Positions 33,208 to 48,000 of a DNA stretch of 64,000 nt are shown piece by piece. Positions within the stretch are counted from its first letter, which is position 1, and each line of letters opens with the position of its first letter. A model generated the notes under the pieces. The model was not told the origin of the DNA and did no database searches. It saw only the letters and a program-made list of their open reading frames with translations. The DNA is from Haliclystus octoradiatus (lineage: Eukaryota; Cnidaria; Staurozoa; Stauromedusae; Haliclystidae), in assembly GCA_916610825.1 (NCBI GenBank), contig OU744449.1:1488001-1552000 (forward strand), in the 5' to 3' direction. Position numbers and translations under genes: made by a program.

Positions 33208-36200
33208 AAAGGAACTAGCAATATGATTGGTTTGATATTATTTAATATACTCAAATATTATATGCGATGCAAACACTATAACCCTTCTTCAAATTTTTGT
33301 AAATATAAATACATAATTTTATAATGTTTTGTTAAATTGAAATTATTAAGAGCCCAATAGCAAAAAAGACTTTATCGGATTATGTGTCTATTATAGCAAA
33401 TTTATTATTTTTAAATATAATTTCAAATGTCTAGAAAGTTAATTAGTTTTAGCGTCCTAACCCCTTCATTTGAATAACAAAGTAATTTGAATAATAAGTT
33501 AATTGTTCATAAAATGGTAACTATTCATAAATCTATTTTTATTTCAAAAATGTTGGTATTATTTGAAAAGTTGTAAAATATTTAAAAGTTTTAAACTGTT
33601 TCTAAAAATGAGAGTTCGTGATTAAAAACAGTTATGCTTTGTATCGAATCAGCAAGTAGATCTTGTTTTTAATACTATATATTCACTCAGAGCAAACTAA
33701 TTTACTAAACTTTCATTAGATGAAAAAAATTGTTTGAGAACGTTCAAGAATTATTTCGAATCTCAAAGAATCCATTCAGTCTATTCAAGATACTTATAAA
33801 TACCGCTAGTAAATTTGGTATTTGTGGAATGTTAAGAAAACAGGTAGCTGAAAAACGACAACTTGCAAATTAACAACATCGAGTTTATTTTATAAAAAAT
33901 TATTTCACAGTCTACGGATGAAGTTATGGAGTTTAAAATCATAAGAAGCTATAGTTATGTTTTTAGATTGTGGAATATAATACTCTTGTTATTTTTGCAG
34001 AAATGTTGTGATGTGGCAGGTGAGATATGTATATTTTTGAACAAATGATTTTATCTTACTATTTTTATAAGTTCATCATCGCATAGAATTAAGAAGTTTT
34101 AGCTTATCTAAGAAATCTCGAATGATCTTTTTTTGTTGGCTAGTATTTTTATTTTTATTTTTATATGAAACTCCTCATCCAATGGATATATAGTGACAAT
34201 AAAAAAGGTTAACAGATGTTTTTTTTGTTCGAGTTTTGAGATTCACTGAAGAAAACAATTTTCAAATAGGTTACTTGCACGGCTTTTAAGATACTATAAA
34301 TTATAGATGTTTGTTGAACAACAAAAAGTTTTGGAAATCCGAAATATTTTAATCCGCTGTTTGTGCAGAATATATTTCCAGTTTTCATATTTTATTTTAT
34401 CACCGTTCACTGTTTTGCACCTATTTTTTCGAATGATTAAGAGCCATGTTAAATGATGGTATATATAATATATATATGCTAGCATTTTTATCGTTGATTT
34501 GATCTCCAAAGGTTGCATAAGGCTGACAACTTTTTTTAACATTCATTGTCCAAAGAGCTTTGAATAGACGCTTCGACCTTTCTTCAATTTTTTTTTTATA
34601 ATCAGTTATTTAACTGAATACAAACAATTACATATCAACTATAGTTTGCGTTGAATCAACCCTTGATTGAAATTCTTCAAACTGTATACACGAGTTCAAA
34701 CCAACTTAATCATTAGATTGCAAATCGAAAAATCTGAGCTCTTTCGAACGCAACATTTTCAAATAGCCAACTACTTTGTTAATAACCAGCCTATTATAGA
34801 AATATCTAGTATCTCATATATAGGATATAAATGAACTTTGTACTTTAGCATGGAAATTTACCGCCTGGTGAGTACAACTTTTATAGTGTAAAACTCGGAA
34901 TTGCGGAACTCAAATGTTTCATCTCATATGCTCTAAATATTTTTATTCGGCACTGTATACCAACAAAACTAGTTCTTAAAAAATCCACTATTATTATTAT
35001 AGTTATAATTCTATTGTATAGTACTCAAAATTTATATAAATAATTTACTATCTTATTTGATAGATAAGTAACGCACTGTCGTTTTGTAATTATCTATGAT
35101 TGATGACAAAACCAAGCAAAAATGTAATTGTCTATACTTTGTACCGCATTAAAACGTCCTTAAATTGCGGTCATATCTTTTTTGAGGATTGTCTGTAAAT
35201 CCCATAAATCAAACTAATCTTTTGCGTTTAAACTTTAAAATAACGTCATGACCAATGCTTTGCGTGGAAAGTCTTCTTTAAATTGATGTGCATAAAGCTA
35301 GCGAAGGATTTCATCATTAACATCTGCATACTTTAACGCGGTTTTATGTCAAAAGCCGTTATAGCATGTGGTCGCTTCAACTCTGCAAGTGATCAAGCTG
35401 AAACCTAAAAATAACTAATTTAAAATTACTGCATCTGTCTTCTAATTAACACTACGTTATATTTCCGAAATATCTTTTCAATTTCAGTTAATTGTTAACA
35501 ACAAAGTCATTTCGGTTTACTATCTTTTCAAAAAATTATTCAATTTGTCATTTTTAATTATTTTAAGCTCATCTTTTGGCAAATTCACTGTGTACGTAAT
35601 TGAATTAAAAGTAATCTGGCGATTATTTGTAAATATTTTAAACAGTTGGTACTATCAGACTCTGGGTATACTATAACGTATACAGACTATACAAGAAATG
35701 TTTGTTTATATCATTTATGATTTTGCTTGACCAATGCAAAACTCGCTCGTAAACCTATACATTCTAATAGTCCCGTAGAAAATATCAACCAACCATAGAA
35801 ACATTTGGACTATTGAAATAGTCCACAATTATTCATCTAAAGAAATATTTTGAATGCGTAACTTTCTGCGCCACAATTTGTGATACGTTTGATTCGAAAC
35901 AACGAAACGCACAATGTATTCCGCTTGCTATAGGTAACATTTCAACTTTACATTCAACTAGAACCGAACCGCTATAATTTGGATTATAGTAAGTTATTGG
36001 GGAGCATGTAATAATACGAAAGAGCATCAAAGCTTTTATCGTAAACATTTGAAAACAAGCTAAGAATATAATTTGAGGAGGCGTGGTATAGCGTAACTTT
36101 CACACTTCAGATCTGGTATACGGAGAGTTGGAGAAGTTTATCCTTTCCTTAAGAAACATTTCAGTCTGAACGCAGGCTAGAGAAGTTAAAATATTAAAGG

Positions 36201-39200
36201 GTGCCATTTTAAATTCCGAAAAAAGGATATAGCATTCTTTAGCATGGAAATTGTTTGAGGTACTATTGAGGTACCTTTGCTTTGAGGTGTGCAAAATTTT
36301 GTTTCTCTAATTTTTAAATATATTTGGGCTATCTTTCTCATGATCGGAAACTTTTTTATTGTCATATTATGTCAAAGTTATATTTGAACGACTCCATCGA
36401 AGCGCAATGGAAGTTACCCCGGTCATAATTTTAGAATCATCCTTTCTGAAAATTTGACGAGTAACTTTTTGCAATGAGATGGGATTTTAACTTCGAACCA
36501 ACCAGAAATCAAAGCTATTACATGTCAATGTTTTTCAATGCAAATGTCATCAAAAATGTCCGATCTGATTGTTGAAACTTCGAACACAGCATTTGTACCT
36601 ATAAAGACATAATGACCTTTCATTTTGCTAACTTTTTAAAAATTAGATTTTAACCAAACTTTACTTGTTCATATCGGAAACGTATTGGTTTACCTCAGTA
36701 CGGCGATAATAATAAACCTGCTATACTCATTAATAATAGATAATTAAACAATATCTATATCTAATATGTTTTAAATCTGTGTATTTTGAACTCAAAGTTT
36801 TAAATATATGCATAATTGTTTATATAATAATAATAATAATAATAATGAAGCCAAATTAATTTTATCATTTAATCGAACGTGAACTCAAAGATATACACAG
36901 GAAAGTCTAATTTTCTGCGAGCTGTTTGTAGTCATGTTTTGAGCCAATAATATATTCTTGCTAGAATTAAAATTTTCCTGTTCATGCACACACATTAGAT
37001 GCAAGCCAAAATTGCTAACGAATTTCATAGCATTTATCCAAAATTGTTAAGCAACGACTCGACCATATAACAATTAATAGGGTTCCAAAGCCAGATTGCT
37101 TAAAGCGGGAATTTCAATTATCCGAATTCCACATAGGCGTTATAAGCGGGTTACAACATTGCATATACGGAGAAAAATCATAAGTTTTTTTTTAACTTCA
37201 GTTCTTCGTATGAAGATAATTGTTGAAAATTATGTTTTTATTGGTAACGACAGGTTTTCCACAAAGTTGTCACACATCTACGATAACTAAACACTTTCAA
37301 ACAAGTTCTATAGAAATTAATCGCTGGGAAACGATCACATCTTCACCATTCCAATCTCAAGGTATGTTTGATTATTAACATGATTTGTACATTCTTAACT
37401 TTGCTTAATTTATATCCCCCGGCTTGTATACAGGCAAATCTACAATTTGTGTAGAAGTATAGTCCCGTACAAAATATAAACCAATCACAGAGACACTTGG
37501 ACTATCAAATAGTTGTTGCAAATCGTCTAGAATTATTCATCGCGATATTTGGAAACAATTAGAATCAAAAAATATTTTAAAATATACAACAGGACTATAG
37601 CTCTAGGCTCTTGTGCACATTTGACATTTTAACATATTTGTTTGATTCTAATTGGTTCAGAATATCATAGTGAATAATTCTAGACTATTTCCAACAACTA
37701 CAGTATCTGATAGTCAAAATGCTCATATGATTGTTTAGCTTTGTCCATTGGGCTATATACAACTACACAAATTGTAGATTTGCTCTTGTGCAGCCCACTA
37801 AGCAAGATTACTGGAGCAAGATGAAGGATATCGTTGATGGGGCCACTAGATAGTAGTTATATGCCAGCAAGGAGGAATACTAAAAGAAGGTACCTTACTA
37901 AGAATACTAAGACTATCACTGCGTCGTGAATAGATTGAGTTGCGATATAATAATCCCTTGCAAAATAACAATCGGATATCTAGTTTTGTATAATCCGATC
38001 GAGGTTCGTGTTCAACCATCTGGTGGCTTTGCATTGCTTGTATAACAGTGTCAATCTTCTGGTAGAAGCCCATCCCAGATCAATATCATATCAACGATAT
38101 CAATGACGTTAAGTTGAGATTACAACTGACATCGTGTCTAAGACAACATTGAATGCCGTTCAACCGGCAAATATTCAATTCGTTGGTACTGAATATTTGA
38201 TAAAAGATTGACTTTCCTACTTTTGGAATTGTATTTTACAATCGTCAGTAATTCCGGGGACAATCGTACATGTGCATATTAGTATTTTGTGGGGGGTCAG
38301 AATACTTTTTAGGGCCATGCTTTTCTGGAATGAATTATCCCCTCACAACTTTCAAGAATACAACATTTCATCTTCTTATTCATTTTTATTAATTTATTGG
38401 TCTCTGCTGTCAGTCTGTGTTTATCTCTCGCCAGTTAAAAAATGTTGCGGTTCACCTTGAATATTCCATATTGTACCTCCTTATCCTTAAAAATTGTCCG
38501 AACTCCGCCCTTTCTTTTTGAAGTAGAACAACTCCGTCGGGTCTGCGCTTATGTATATCTAGTGTAAATGCGAGCGCATATCTCTCCCTATAGTGCATAA
38601 CAGTGTAAAATGTCCTGCTCGCAGGCTGTGTATATTTTAATAAAGAGTATGTGAGTATAAATAACTCTTTTCTAAATTCGTGAATTTTGAAATGAATTTG
38701 TGAGTGGAATTCTCTCTATTACATTTTGCGTGGTTTGGTTAGCCCGGTTCTGATATGTTTTGACCAGCGCAGAATGTCAAAACATATCATTCATTTAAAT
38801 CATTACCATCGAAGAATGGTGGAAACAAAATCTTTTCCCTGTATTTTTTTTTCATCTAAACGAGAAAATCTAACTGCGGTCAATAAAAACACATTGTTGA
38901 GGATGTGAAGATGTTTATTTACTGTATTTTGGTTGGATTATTTTGCAAAGTTAAGATTGAACTATTGCCTTTCTAAAACTCTTGAAAACGCAAACTTGAC
39001 TACAGTACTAACCGTTTTTTACATATTCTTTGGTTATCCTATTATATATATTCTGTGATCTGTTAGCACGTTTAAAAAACGTAAGTAAACACTGTGCTGC
39101 CTTTTGGATTTCAAAAAAGTTTGACGTTGACGTTGATGATAAAAAGTCTGTGAGCAATCACAGCCAAAAGATTTTGAGACAAACTTCAGAAATGTTCAGG

Positions 39201-39486
39201 CGTAAAATTGCAAAATCGTGCAATTTTGAAGGTTTTGAGTTACTGTAAGCTTTTATTTGCTAAAATTTTACGCCCATTTTGTCCGGCAACATTAGAAATG
39301 CCCTCTCCCAGTGAGGACCAGGTATACTTACAGCCGTGAGCAGAATAGCTATTTTCTAAAAGTAAGAGAATCTCTTTGATAGTCACGGAGAGCTCGGATG
39401 TTACGGTTTGACCGGATTAGACCTGTGCGGTATCGAGGTCTATATTAACCAATAAATTAATGTTTTGATTTGTTGTTTTCGTTTAG
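33208..39486. other. Long stretch without a recognised gene
   Basis: HROB 3' UTR first (AATAAA-like signals near 33300), then AT-rich DNA. It contains a MITE at 37421-37796 with a related fragment at about 35735-35835. The missing 5' exon or exons of the receptor-like gene at 39487 should be in or before this stretch. I could not find an exon that supplies the required phase and the start of the first beta-sandwich module. An ATG at 38911 begins a short hydrophobic peptide (MFIYCILVGLFCK), a possible but unproven signal-peptide exon. Confidence 0.4.
37421..37796. mobile_element. MITE with about 115-130-bp terminal inverted repeats
   Basis: The left arm begins 'gcaaatctacaatttgtgta' (37434) and the right arm ends with its inverted counterpart 'tacacaaattgtagatttgc' (37783). 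Similarity continues inward through 'gactatc', 'agttgttg' and 'tctagaattattca'. The element is about 350-375 bp and non-coding. Relatives: 32585-32930, about 35735-35835 and about 49480-49600. Confidence 0.75.
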
Positions 39487-42400
39487 GCGTTGGCTTTGAA
39501 AATGGTAAAACGGTACAGATTGAGCGAAGTGGTGTTTATTTTATCAGCTCTAATTTAATCCTTGATGTTCCTATAACTAATGAATTATCTATGTTCATAG
39601 TTATTGATAATAGATATTTGGAAAGTGTTCTCGTAGCAAAACAAACCACAAGTAAAGGGGAAAGTACTTTAAAAGTATCAGGACTATTAAAATTAAACGA
39701 AGGATCAAAAATTCATATTGAATTACGAAGTAAAATTAAAAATGATTTAACCATAAAACATCCAAGTTCATTTTCTGTATGTCTTGTTTCGTTATTAAAT
39801 CATTATTATGGAATTCAAGCTAGCCTGACGACAAATCTCCAACCAATATCGAATAAAGAAGATGAATTATTAATTTGGGAAATTGGTAAATTTATTGGTT
39901 CTTTCTCAAATGGTTTCCCAGGTTTTAAATCTTCAAAATATGTACTTACTATTCGATCCAACGGTTATTATTATATATCAGTGAATATTATTGTTATTAA
40001 AGGAATTGGTGCTTGTCTTTATAAATTATTATTACTATCAAATAATAAAATAACATTATTACAAACTTATCACAATGGCATAAGAAATAATGGAACAACA
40101 ACCATTAATTTACATGGTATAGTTTATCTGAGCTTAAATGATCGTGTTTCATTACAATTAAATAGCGATGTTAATATATTATCATTTGCTATGGCTCATA
40201 GTAGTTTTTCATTAGGACAACTACAAACTGATCAGAATGTTTTACGTGGATTAAGTTTAACATCAACTCAAGCTTATATGATAACGAATCAAGGATGGCT
40301 GCTACTTGATTTTAATCAGTTTATATCATCAGAAAGCGATGGGGGATTTTTATCAAATGCTGGTCAATCGCTTGGTTTATCAAGGTTTACAGCAATGCAA
40401 AATGGTTTCTATTTAATTACAACCAATATTTACCTTAGGACATTGGGCTCAGTTAATAATTTACGTATTTCAGTTATACGTAATGGTATACCTATTAATT
40501 ATAATGATGGAGATCTGGTAACTACTATGGCAAATGGTATATCTCGTCACGTGACATTAACATTATCTGGAATATTGTATTTAAACAAAGGTGATTATGT
40601 AGTATTTTATCTACAATATCCTTATGCTAATTTATGGTATCTAGAACGAGGTTCTAGTCTCGCAATCATTGCTTTAACAATAGATTATCCAGCATGCAGT
40701 TCAGATTTATCTTCAACGATCTCGTTATCAACTAGCCGATGGCATCGGATTGATCAATGGAATATCGATCCGATTAATGGATTATTTTTATTTGGATCAA
40801 TGCTTAAATCTGGTCAATATGTTGCCTCACAATCTGGTATTTATTTAATTACAAGCAATATTATTATTAATAATGCTAGTAATGCCATTATTGAGGTATC
40901 ATTATCTGCTAGTGATGATGTTACGGATTCGATAGATGGTTTTTATGCTAAAGAAACTTCCGTTACAGGAAGCATAACATTAAATATACAAGGTATATTA
41001 AATTTAGAAATTGATGATAAATTAACAATATTTGTTAAAGTAATTCAATTAGATCAATTTGAGATTTCAAAATCATCTTTATTTTCTGCTGTTTACATGG
41101 GTAAAAAAGTTTTATTAAAAGGTTTTCATACAACTCTTGGTCAAGATATTATTGCTAGTAGGTCTGGTTGGCATCGCATTGAACAATGGAATGACCCAAA
41201 GATACAAACGTCAAGTTCGTTTAGTACTGATAAATCATTCAATGCATTTTCAGGTGTTTATATGGCAAAACTATCTGGTTTTTATCATGTCGCTTTTACA
41301 ATTGTATTAAATGAAATTAATATAATTGAAAATCAAGCTGAATTTATTGCTATATGGTCAATTGATGATATTAATGTTAATCATATGATGACAAGTAGAA
41401 GAGGTGAAAGAATATCAAAAATTAACCCTGGGATATCTATTACAATAACATTACAATGTGCTGGTATTTTAAAATTAACACCAGGACAAACGATCTCTAT
41501 TAAAGTATATTCTAAAATGGATTCAACATTTGTGATTGGTCGAAAAAGTGGATTATCTGTCTTGTTAATCAATGAATTAATTGATATTAATGCCAACGGT
41601 TTAACTGCTGGTATACCATTAATAGCTTTAATTCCATCTGAAACATGGTTTATTATTTCTGGATGGACAACGATTGGTCGTAATGAAGGACGTTTTCAAA
41701 TTAATTCAAACACACAATTACTTGATGGTAGTAAAGTTAGCATAACTAAAGATTCTCTTTATTATATTTCTGCACAATTGGAAGTTCATCAAAAGAATAA
41801 TGGTATATTTAAAATTGGATTTGAAACATTAGGAACTATTATCTCGCATGGTGTTTGTAGTCAACGAAGTGTAAACCATATGAGTCAAACTGTGTCTTGT
41901 TCGACAGTGCTTTACCTCAGCGCTGGTACATCAATTTCTGTTCGTGTTTCATCATCTCTGGGTTTTTCTGCTGCTGATTTAACATCCACTGGTCATCTGT
42001 CTGTTTATAGTTTCAACCCTGCTAAAGTATACCCAAGTGCGCATGCACTATTAGAGGTAGGTTCACCAGAATTTTGATTGACGTAACGTACTTTACGTTT
42101 CAACTGTGTATAACGGTCATTTCCCAAAACCTACTGTTTTTTCCTAACATATGACAACCGATTTGAACCGTCATTTCACAGTACAATCTCAAACTAACTT
42201 TAGCGATTATCTTTATATAACGGTCTTGTCACCTGTCTTTAGCGGTCACTTGAGTAATCTACTTAAGTGATTAGTCTATTGAATCAACGATGTATGTAAA
42301 GGTCACCTGTCAATAATGGTCAATTTAGGCGGCTGTTATAGATAGAGTATTTTGATCTTGTTTTTTGCTGACATATATGATTGCAATAAACTCACTGTTA

Positions 42401-44977
42401 TACTCCTCATCAAACGAGGGTCGTGAATTAGCAGAGCATAGAATGATTCACGTGACATTCCTTATATCCCCATTCCCTGGAAGAGTCTTGAGACAAACCT
42501 GCACGTACTATGGAAAAGCCAATCAATCGACTGTGATTTCGCCGTTTCATCTCCGGTATTGCATGCCACGGTATAAGTTGCATTAGAAATCATTCCAGCC
42601 ATGGAATCCCGGTTTTCCCCGACATTCTCTTGTCCTCGATTGGCTTGTGAATAATTATTATGAATTACTATTGTTTTTAAAACAGAATGAATTACCATCA
42701 ACTTATCAATCAAGCGCTATTTCAAAATGGATAACATCTGGACGTTCGCGATTCTTGAGAGGTGAAACATCAATTTTAAAACCAGACGAAGGGAAGATTG
42801 AATCTGCATTTGATGGGTGGTATTTTATATCTTTTGTTATTTCATTTAAAAATATGAACAGTGGAATACTTGAATATGGATTAGCTAGACAATTGGAATC
42901 TGGAGAATTCATTAATTTGAAATTTAAACAGGAAAGCAGGTAGGATTCATAATTACAATTTATGTTGAAATTTTTAGTAGACCTTCATTTCTTAGAAAGT
43001 TGACAGGAGTAGAAATTCCAAAGAAAAAGTTCAAACGTTCCGAAAATCTTCTAAATTGATACCGTAATTGCCCCCTGGAATAAATGCTAATACTGCCTCA
43101 AATACAGTTGCCAGAGTACTATGTTTTGGATGAGTGTGTTAAATAGTTGGTACCGGGAAACAGGCTCTCTCAATTTGATCTTTTTGGAAATCCACTCTTG
43201 CAAATGAATCACTAACTGAACTCTAAACCGTATGTTTACCTCTGCTAACTAATAGTCTGATGTTTTATGGTCTCATTTCTACAGGTCTCCCATTCGATCA
43301 ATTACCATGGCAACATCAATTAAATGTAAGAAAGGTGATTCCACAGTTGCTGTTCTTTCATCCACGAACACAGATACAATACTAAACGAATACAGTTATT
43401 TATCAGCAACCTTGATATCAAATCAAAACGATGCGATGAATTATGAAGCATTTCTCTCACAAACAATTTTACACGGTTCAGAACACGTGATATCTATCCG
43501 TGATTGGAGATCTACAGGTTCTACACAAGCGTTGGATAATTTTCTTACAACCGAGAATAGCCTCTATTTGATAACAGCACATATCATATATCGCTTGCCT
43601 ACTACAGCATCTACTATATATTTACAAGTTAATATTGGTGGTAAACAGGCTGAAGTATCAGTTGTCGATGACGGGATTGGTCAAGATGTACGAACGATAA
43701 GTTTGATTGGTCCATTGATAGTTGATAAAACATCTTATATATCTTTGCAGTTAGTCAAGAATACAAGTGAAGGAATTGAAGTATTGAGTGGTTCGTCATT
43801 ATCGTTAGTATCTCTAGGTCTAGTTAATAAAGTTAAAGGTGTTGTTTTTATTGGTAAAACACAAATTATAATTGTTACAAATTCAAAATGGATCGTTCCA
43901 AAAATGAGAACAATTTACAAGCATGATGTTGATGTCATTGATGACATTTCTATTGTTACCGTCACGGGATTATATAATTTGGTTGTTAATTTTATGGTGG
44001 AAGTTCAACGAAGGTGAGAAATATTATTTTGATGAATGTGAATCTACGAATCAATGAGATTCCTTATACGGCTGCGCCCTGGTTTATATTGCCTAAATTT
44101 GGTATTTATTTTTAGCATGAAATGTTCTGCTGTTGTTTTCGTTAATGGAATGTTAGAAAGCCTTGACACAACACACGAAATTACAAAACATGGAACTTTA
44201 ACTATCGTAGCAACTATTGTATTGGAAAGAGGCATGTACATTGAACCGAGGTTAAGATGTGATTTCAAAGAAAACATTGGATTATTAGAAGGAAGCAATT
44301 GGCATATCCTTATGATAGGTATGTATTTATATGTATTATATGATATGATATGATTTATTTGTCAATGAAAATGACAGGCAAATACAGGGAATTACCACAA
44401 CAGTATTTCCACTTACATACAGCCATTTTACGAGTTCAAATAAAAATATAACAAAATAGCTTCAAATTCAACGTATATAGGCTAGTTAATTAAGCAAAAA
44501 GTTTACAATTTAGCGATAAATCTAATTTATCGAGTGACTTTTTAAATCCCTGAACTTTTTTTGAAATGACGAATTATATGCTGAACAAATTCAAAATTTC
44601 CCTTTCAGTATACTGTCTGTCGGGGTTGGGAAATTTGTTCGGTCAATATCGAATAATTCCTCGATTTAAACAACCAGAGAACCATTTGAAAATATATCAT
44701 CAAAAAACCCATATTTATTTTCATTTATAAAAACGAATTTAATAAAATATAGTATGAGGTGAACACATGTATTTGAGAGTGCTCAATGTTCGCTAAGAGA
44801 GAGCATAATAGACGGAGATGAAACAAAAGACTTTTCCGTTACTCGGAGTTCTACGCGTTTATTTTGCAATCATCAGCTGGTTTTTCGTCTGATAATCGGA
44901 AAATAAACACGTGAAACTCCGAGTAACGTAAAAGGCTTTTGCCTCGTCTTTATGTCTAAAAACGAATTCTAAAACAC

Positions 44978-45027
<50 letters not shown>

Positions 45028-48000
45028 TTATTATGAAACCTGATAAGTTTTACAATAACTTTTTTTCACAGGACTGATTTACATAATAAGCTAGGGAATA
45101 AACATAAAATAATTGATTACAATAATACATAGATATATATACAGCTACAAGGTTAATTAAATACGAACTTAGCAGTTCAGATGCTGTAATTTTATTGGTA
45201 TTTAAATGCTTCTCAAGGAGACTTTTGAAACTTTTCCTTTTGGAAACCTCCTTCATTGTAGACGGTAGATTATTCCACTTGTGAGCACCAGCATATTGAA
45301 ATGAGTGATTTTATGTTGCTGCTTTTCTAGAAAACGTTTCTGGTGGCCAATTAGCACCCTTGGCTCCTGTGATGATTGCAGACTTTTATGAGGATAATAA
45401 GAAGATTCTTCAAATGGGTGAAAAGTATGAGATGAATTGTGTAGCTGGTGGACCATCTGATATCCAGTACAAATGGCGGAGAGGTGACGAGGTATGATCA
45501 CGTGACCATTTGATTGATATATCTGCTTAATAAATGATCTTGTGTGATTTAAAATAATGAATTAGGAATTTAGGGACCAGAAGTGTCTGATAAAATATTA
45601 ATCCTTCAGAAATCCTATAATATTTTCCACTGTTTTCTTCAGAATGTGTTGCTGAGGTTTTATCGTATAAATTAGAAGAACGTTAAGTTTCGTCTAAATT
45701 TAGCTCTGGCCTTGCAGAATGTAGGATTGCAGGATGCCCTCTTTTGTCGGTCCCCTTCGAAAAAGGACACGTCCCTCTTTTGTCGGGTTCTGGGGAAGGG
45801 ACATCATCGCAGTTTAAAATATGGTAACAGATGGCGCGTTACCAAGACTAATCAGTACTCACGTATGCTTCCCAATCCCAAACGCAACCAGGTAAATTAC
45901 CATAGTTTGGGTTTACCTATCATGCATGACTCAACATTGTCTGACTCGGTTGTATATTTCAGAGCATCTTGGCTCCAGATTTGATGTCTGTGGCTTGGCA
46001 AAAACCCCAAATGTCAACTCAGCCTTTTACTTTTTCTGAACATCAAATAAATACAATACCATCATGTTTGATTCCGATCGAATGGTCTGATTGGTCTTAA
46101 AGAGAGTTGTATTATACAGAGATGCGCCATCACAATCAAACAGGGATTGATAGGGTTTTCTACTGTAAAAATCTTTTTCAAATAAATTATTGATTCTCTT
46201 GTATATCGATCTTGTGGTTTGATATTCTTAGGTCATAAATGGAGCAAATGCTAATTCACTGGTGATCTTTGGTAGTGATTTCAACACAGGAGACTATCAA
46301 TGTGAAGCGACAGCTAATGGTTTAAGTTCATACTCAAGACCAATTGCAGTCTCAGTATTCGGTAAGAACATTAAAATCTCCGTTTCTGTGTAAAATAGGG
46401 TAATCGGATATCTCTATGCAATTATAATGTTAGTAGATTATTATCGGATTTGGAGGTCATCGAAACGAACTTAAAATTCATTATTACGAAGTAATTGACG
46501 AGGGATTTTTAACTTTAATTGGGGGTGGGTTCCTAGAGGGTAATTCTTGGATGACGGATTCCATTTCACGTATGTTAAAATCACCCAATTCCTATCCGTA
46601 GAAATTACTAGTTTAATTTTCTTATAGCTACAAGACTCTACAAGCTTGCAGATCGATAGCTCTGTATCTTCTCCCTGACAGTAATCTTATTAGTAGGATA
46701 TTAAGGCTGTATGTAAGGCTAGGGTTATATGGACGCACCGAACTCAATTGATTCATTTATTCGAATTAAATCTCATGATAGCGCGCTTCGTATAACATCA
46801 TTCGGTTCATCAACATTCCTCAAAAAACATTAAGTGCGTCAAGCTAGCTCCGCACGTCAAGCCTTGACGTGCGGAGCTCTTCTCCATGAATTAAATTCAT
46901 CGCCGCGTTATACGAGCGAGCTATCATTGCACCGAACTAAATACATTCCACTCACGGTGCCGTGACTGAGCTCCTATATTTACCTTATATGGCAATAAAC
47001 CGGGGGATGTACAAATCATAAATCATTTTAAAGAATGTTTCCATGGCAATGCGATGGAAAGAACATCGCTTTTGGGAAGTTGTTATGGTGACTTGTTTAT
47101 ATGATTGAAAGATGGCTGACAGGGAAGCTGATGTTTTCCAAAATCATGATTTAAAACATTTAAAAACGCTTTCTTCTAGTCAATCACAATGCATCAGCAT
47201 TAGAATTGGGGTCGCTTTTATCATAATACGTTATCTAAATGGAAATTCGCATTCAATTTGCTCTGAGTACTATGCCTTGCTAGAACAAAAACTGTCTCCC
47301 GTAAAAATGCTTGCGAACCTTCGAGATTACTACTTCATTCAAGTTTCAAACTATAGATAGGCAAAATAGAACGGAAAAATCGCTGAAAATGAAAAATAAT
47401 GCAAACAAAACACTCTGGTTTCAAACCATGCGGCATAATTCCAAGAAAACTACTTCCTATCACGTGACATTTTGGCCAGTTTTTAAAGATCGTCGACATT
47501 TGGTTCGTCTGTATAACCCCAAATGCGAATTTAATGCTATTCGGTGTCGCACCTAATTCGAATTGAGTTCGGTGCGTCCATATAACCCTAGCCTAAGTGA
47601 CACTTTCTATAGCGTAAAGTGTCCTTTATATGCCTGTCAAAATGACAAAATATATCATATCATATCATGTCATATCAAGGTACTATTATCCATTGTTTGA
47701 TTTATTTTTAGACAACGATGAATGCAAAACAATTCCAGAGATCTGTTCGAAACCAAATCAAACATGTGTTAATACTGTGGGTGCTTTCAAATGCGTCTGC
47801 AAAGAAGGATTCTCTCTGCGTGGAGGCGAATGTGGAAGTATGTGTTTATCATCTGACTGATCGTCCTCTATTTTAGTGCCACATTATCTTAATATTATTG
47901 TTCTGAAATTCGTCCAAATTAATTGAACTTTGACAGCAATATGACCATAAAAAAATCACGAAAAAGATAATCCAAAAATATAATTTAAAAAAGGCATTAT

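Noticed and set aside
38911-38950. Signal-peptide exon for the receptor-like gene (MFIYCILVGLFCK)
   Set aside because: Hydrophobic and upstream, but a 5' splice site would leave phase 0, whereas the exon at 39487 needs phase 1, and part of the first module would still be missing. Kept only as a possibility.
39030-39248. 72-aa frame before the receptor-like gene
   Set aside because: It starts at TTG, not ATG, has no domain similarity to the modules and no matching splice phase.
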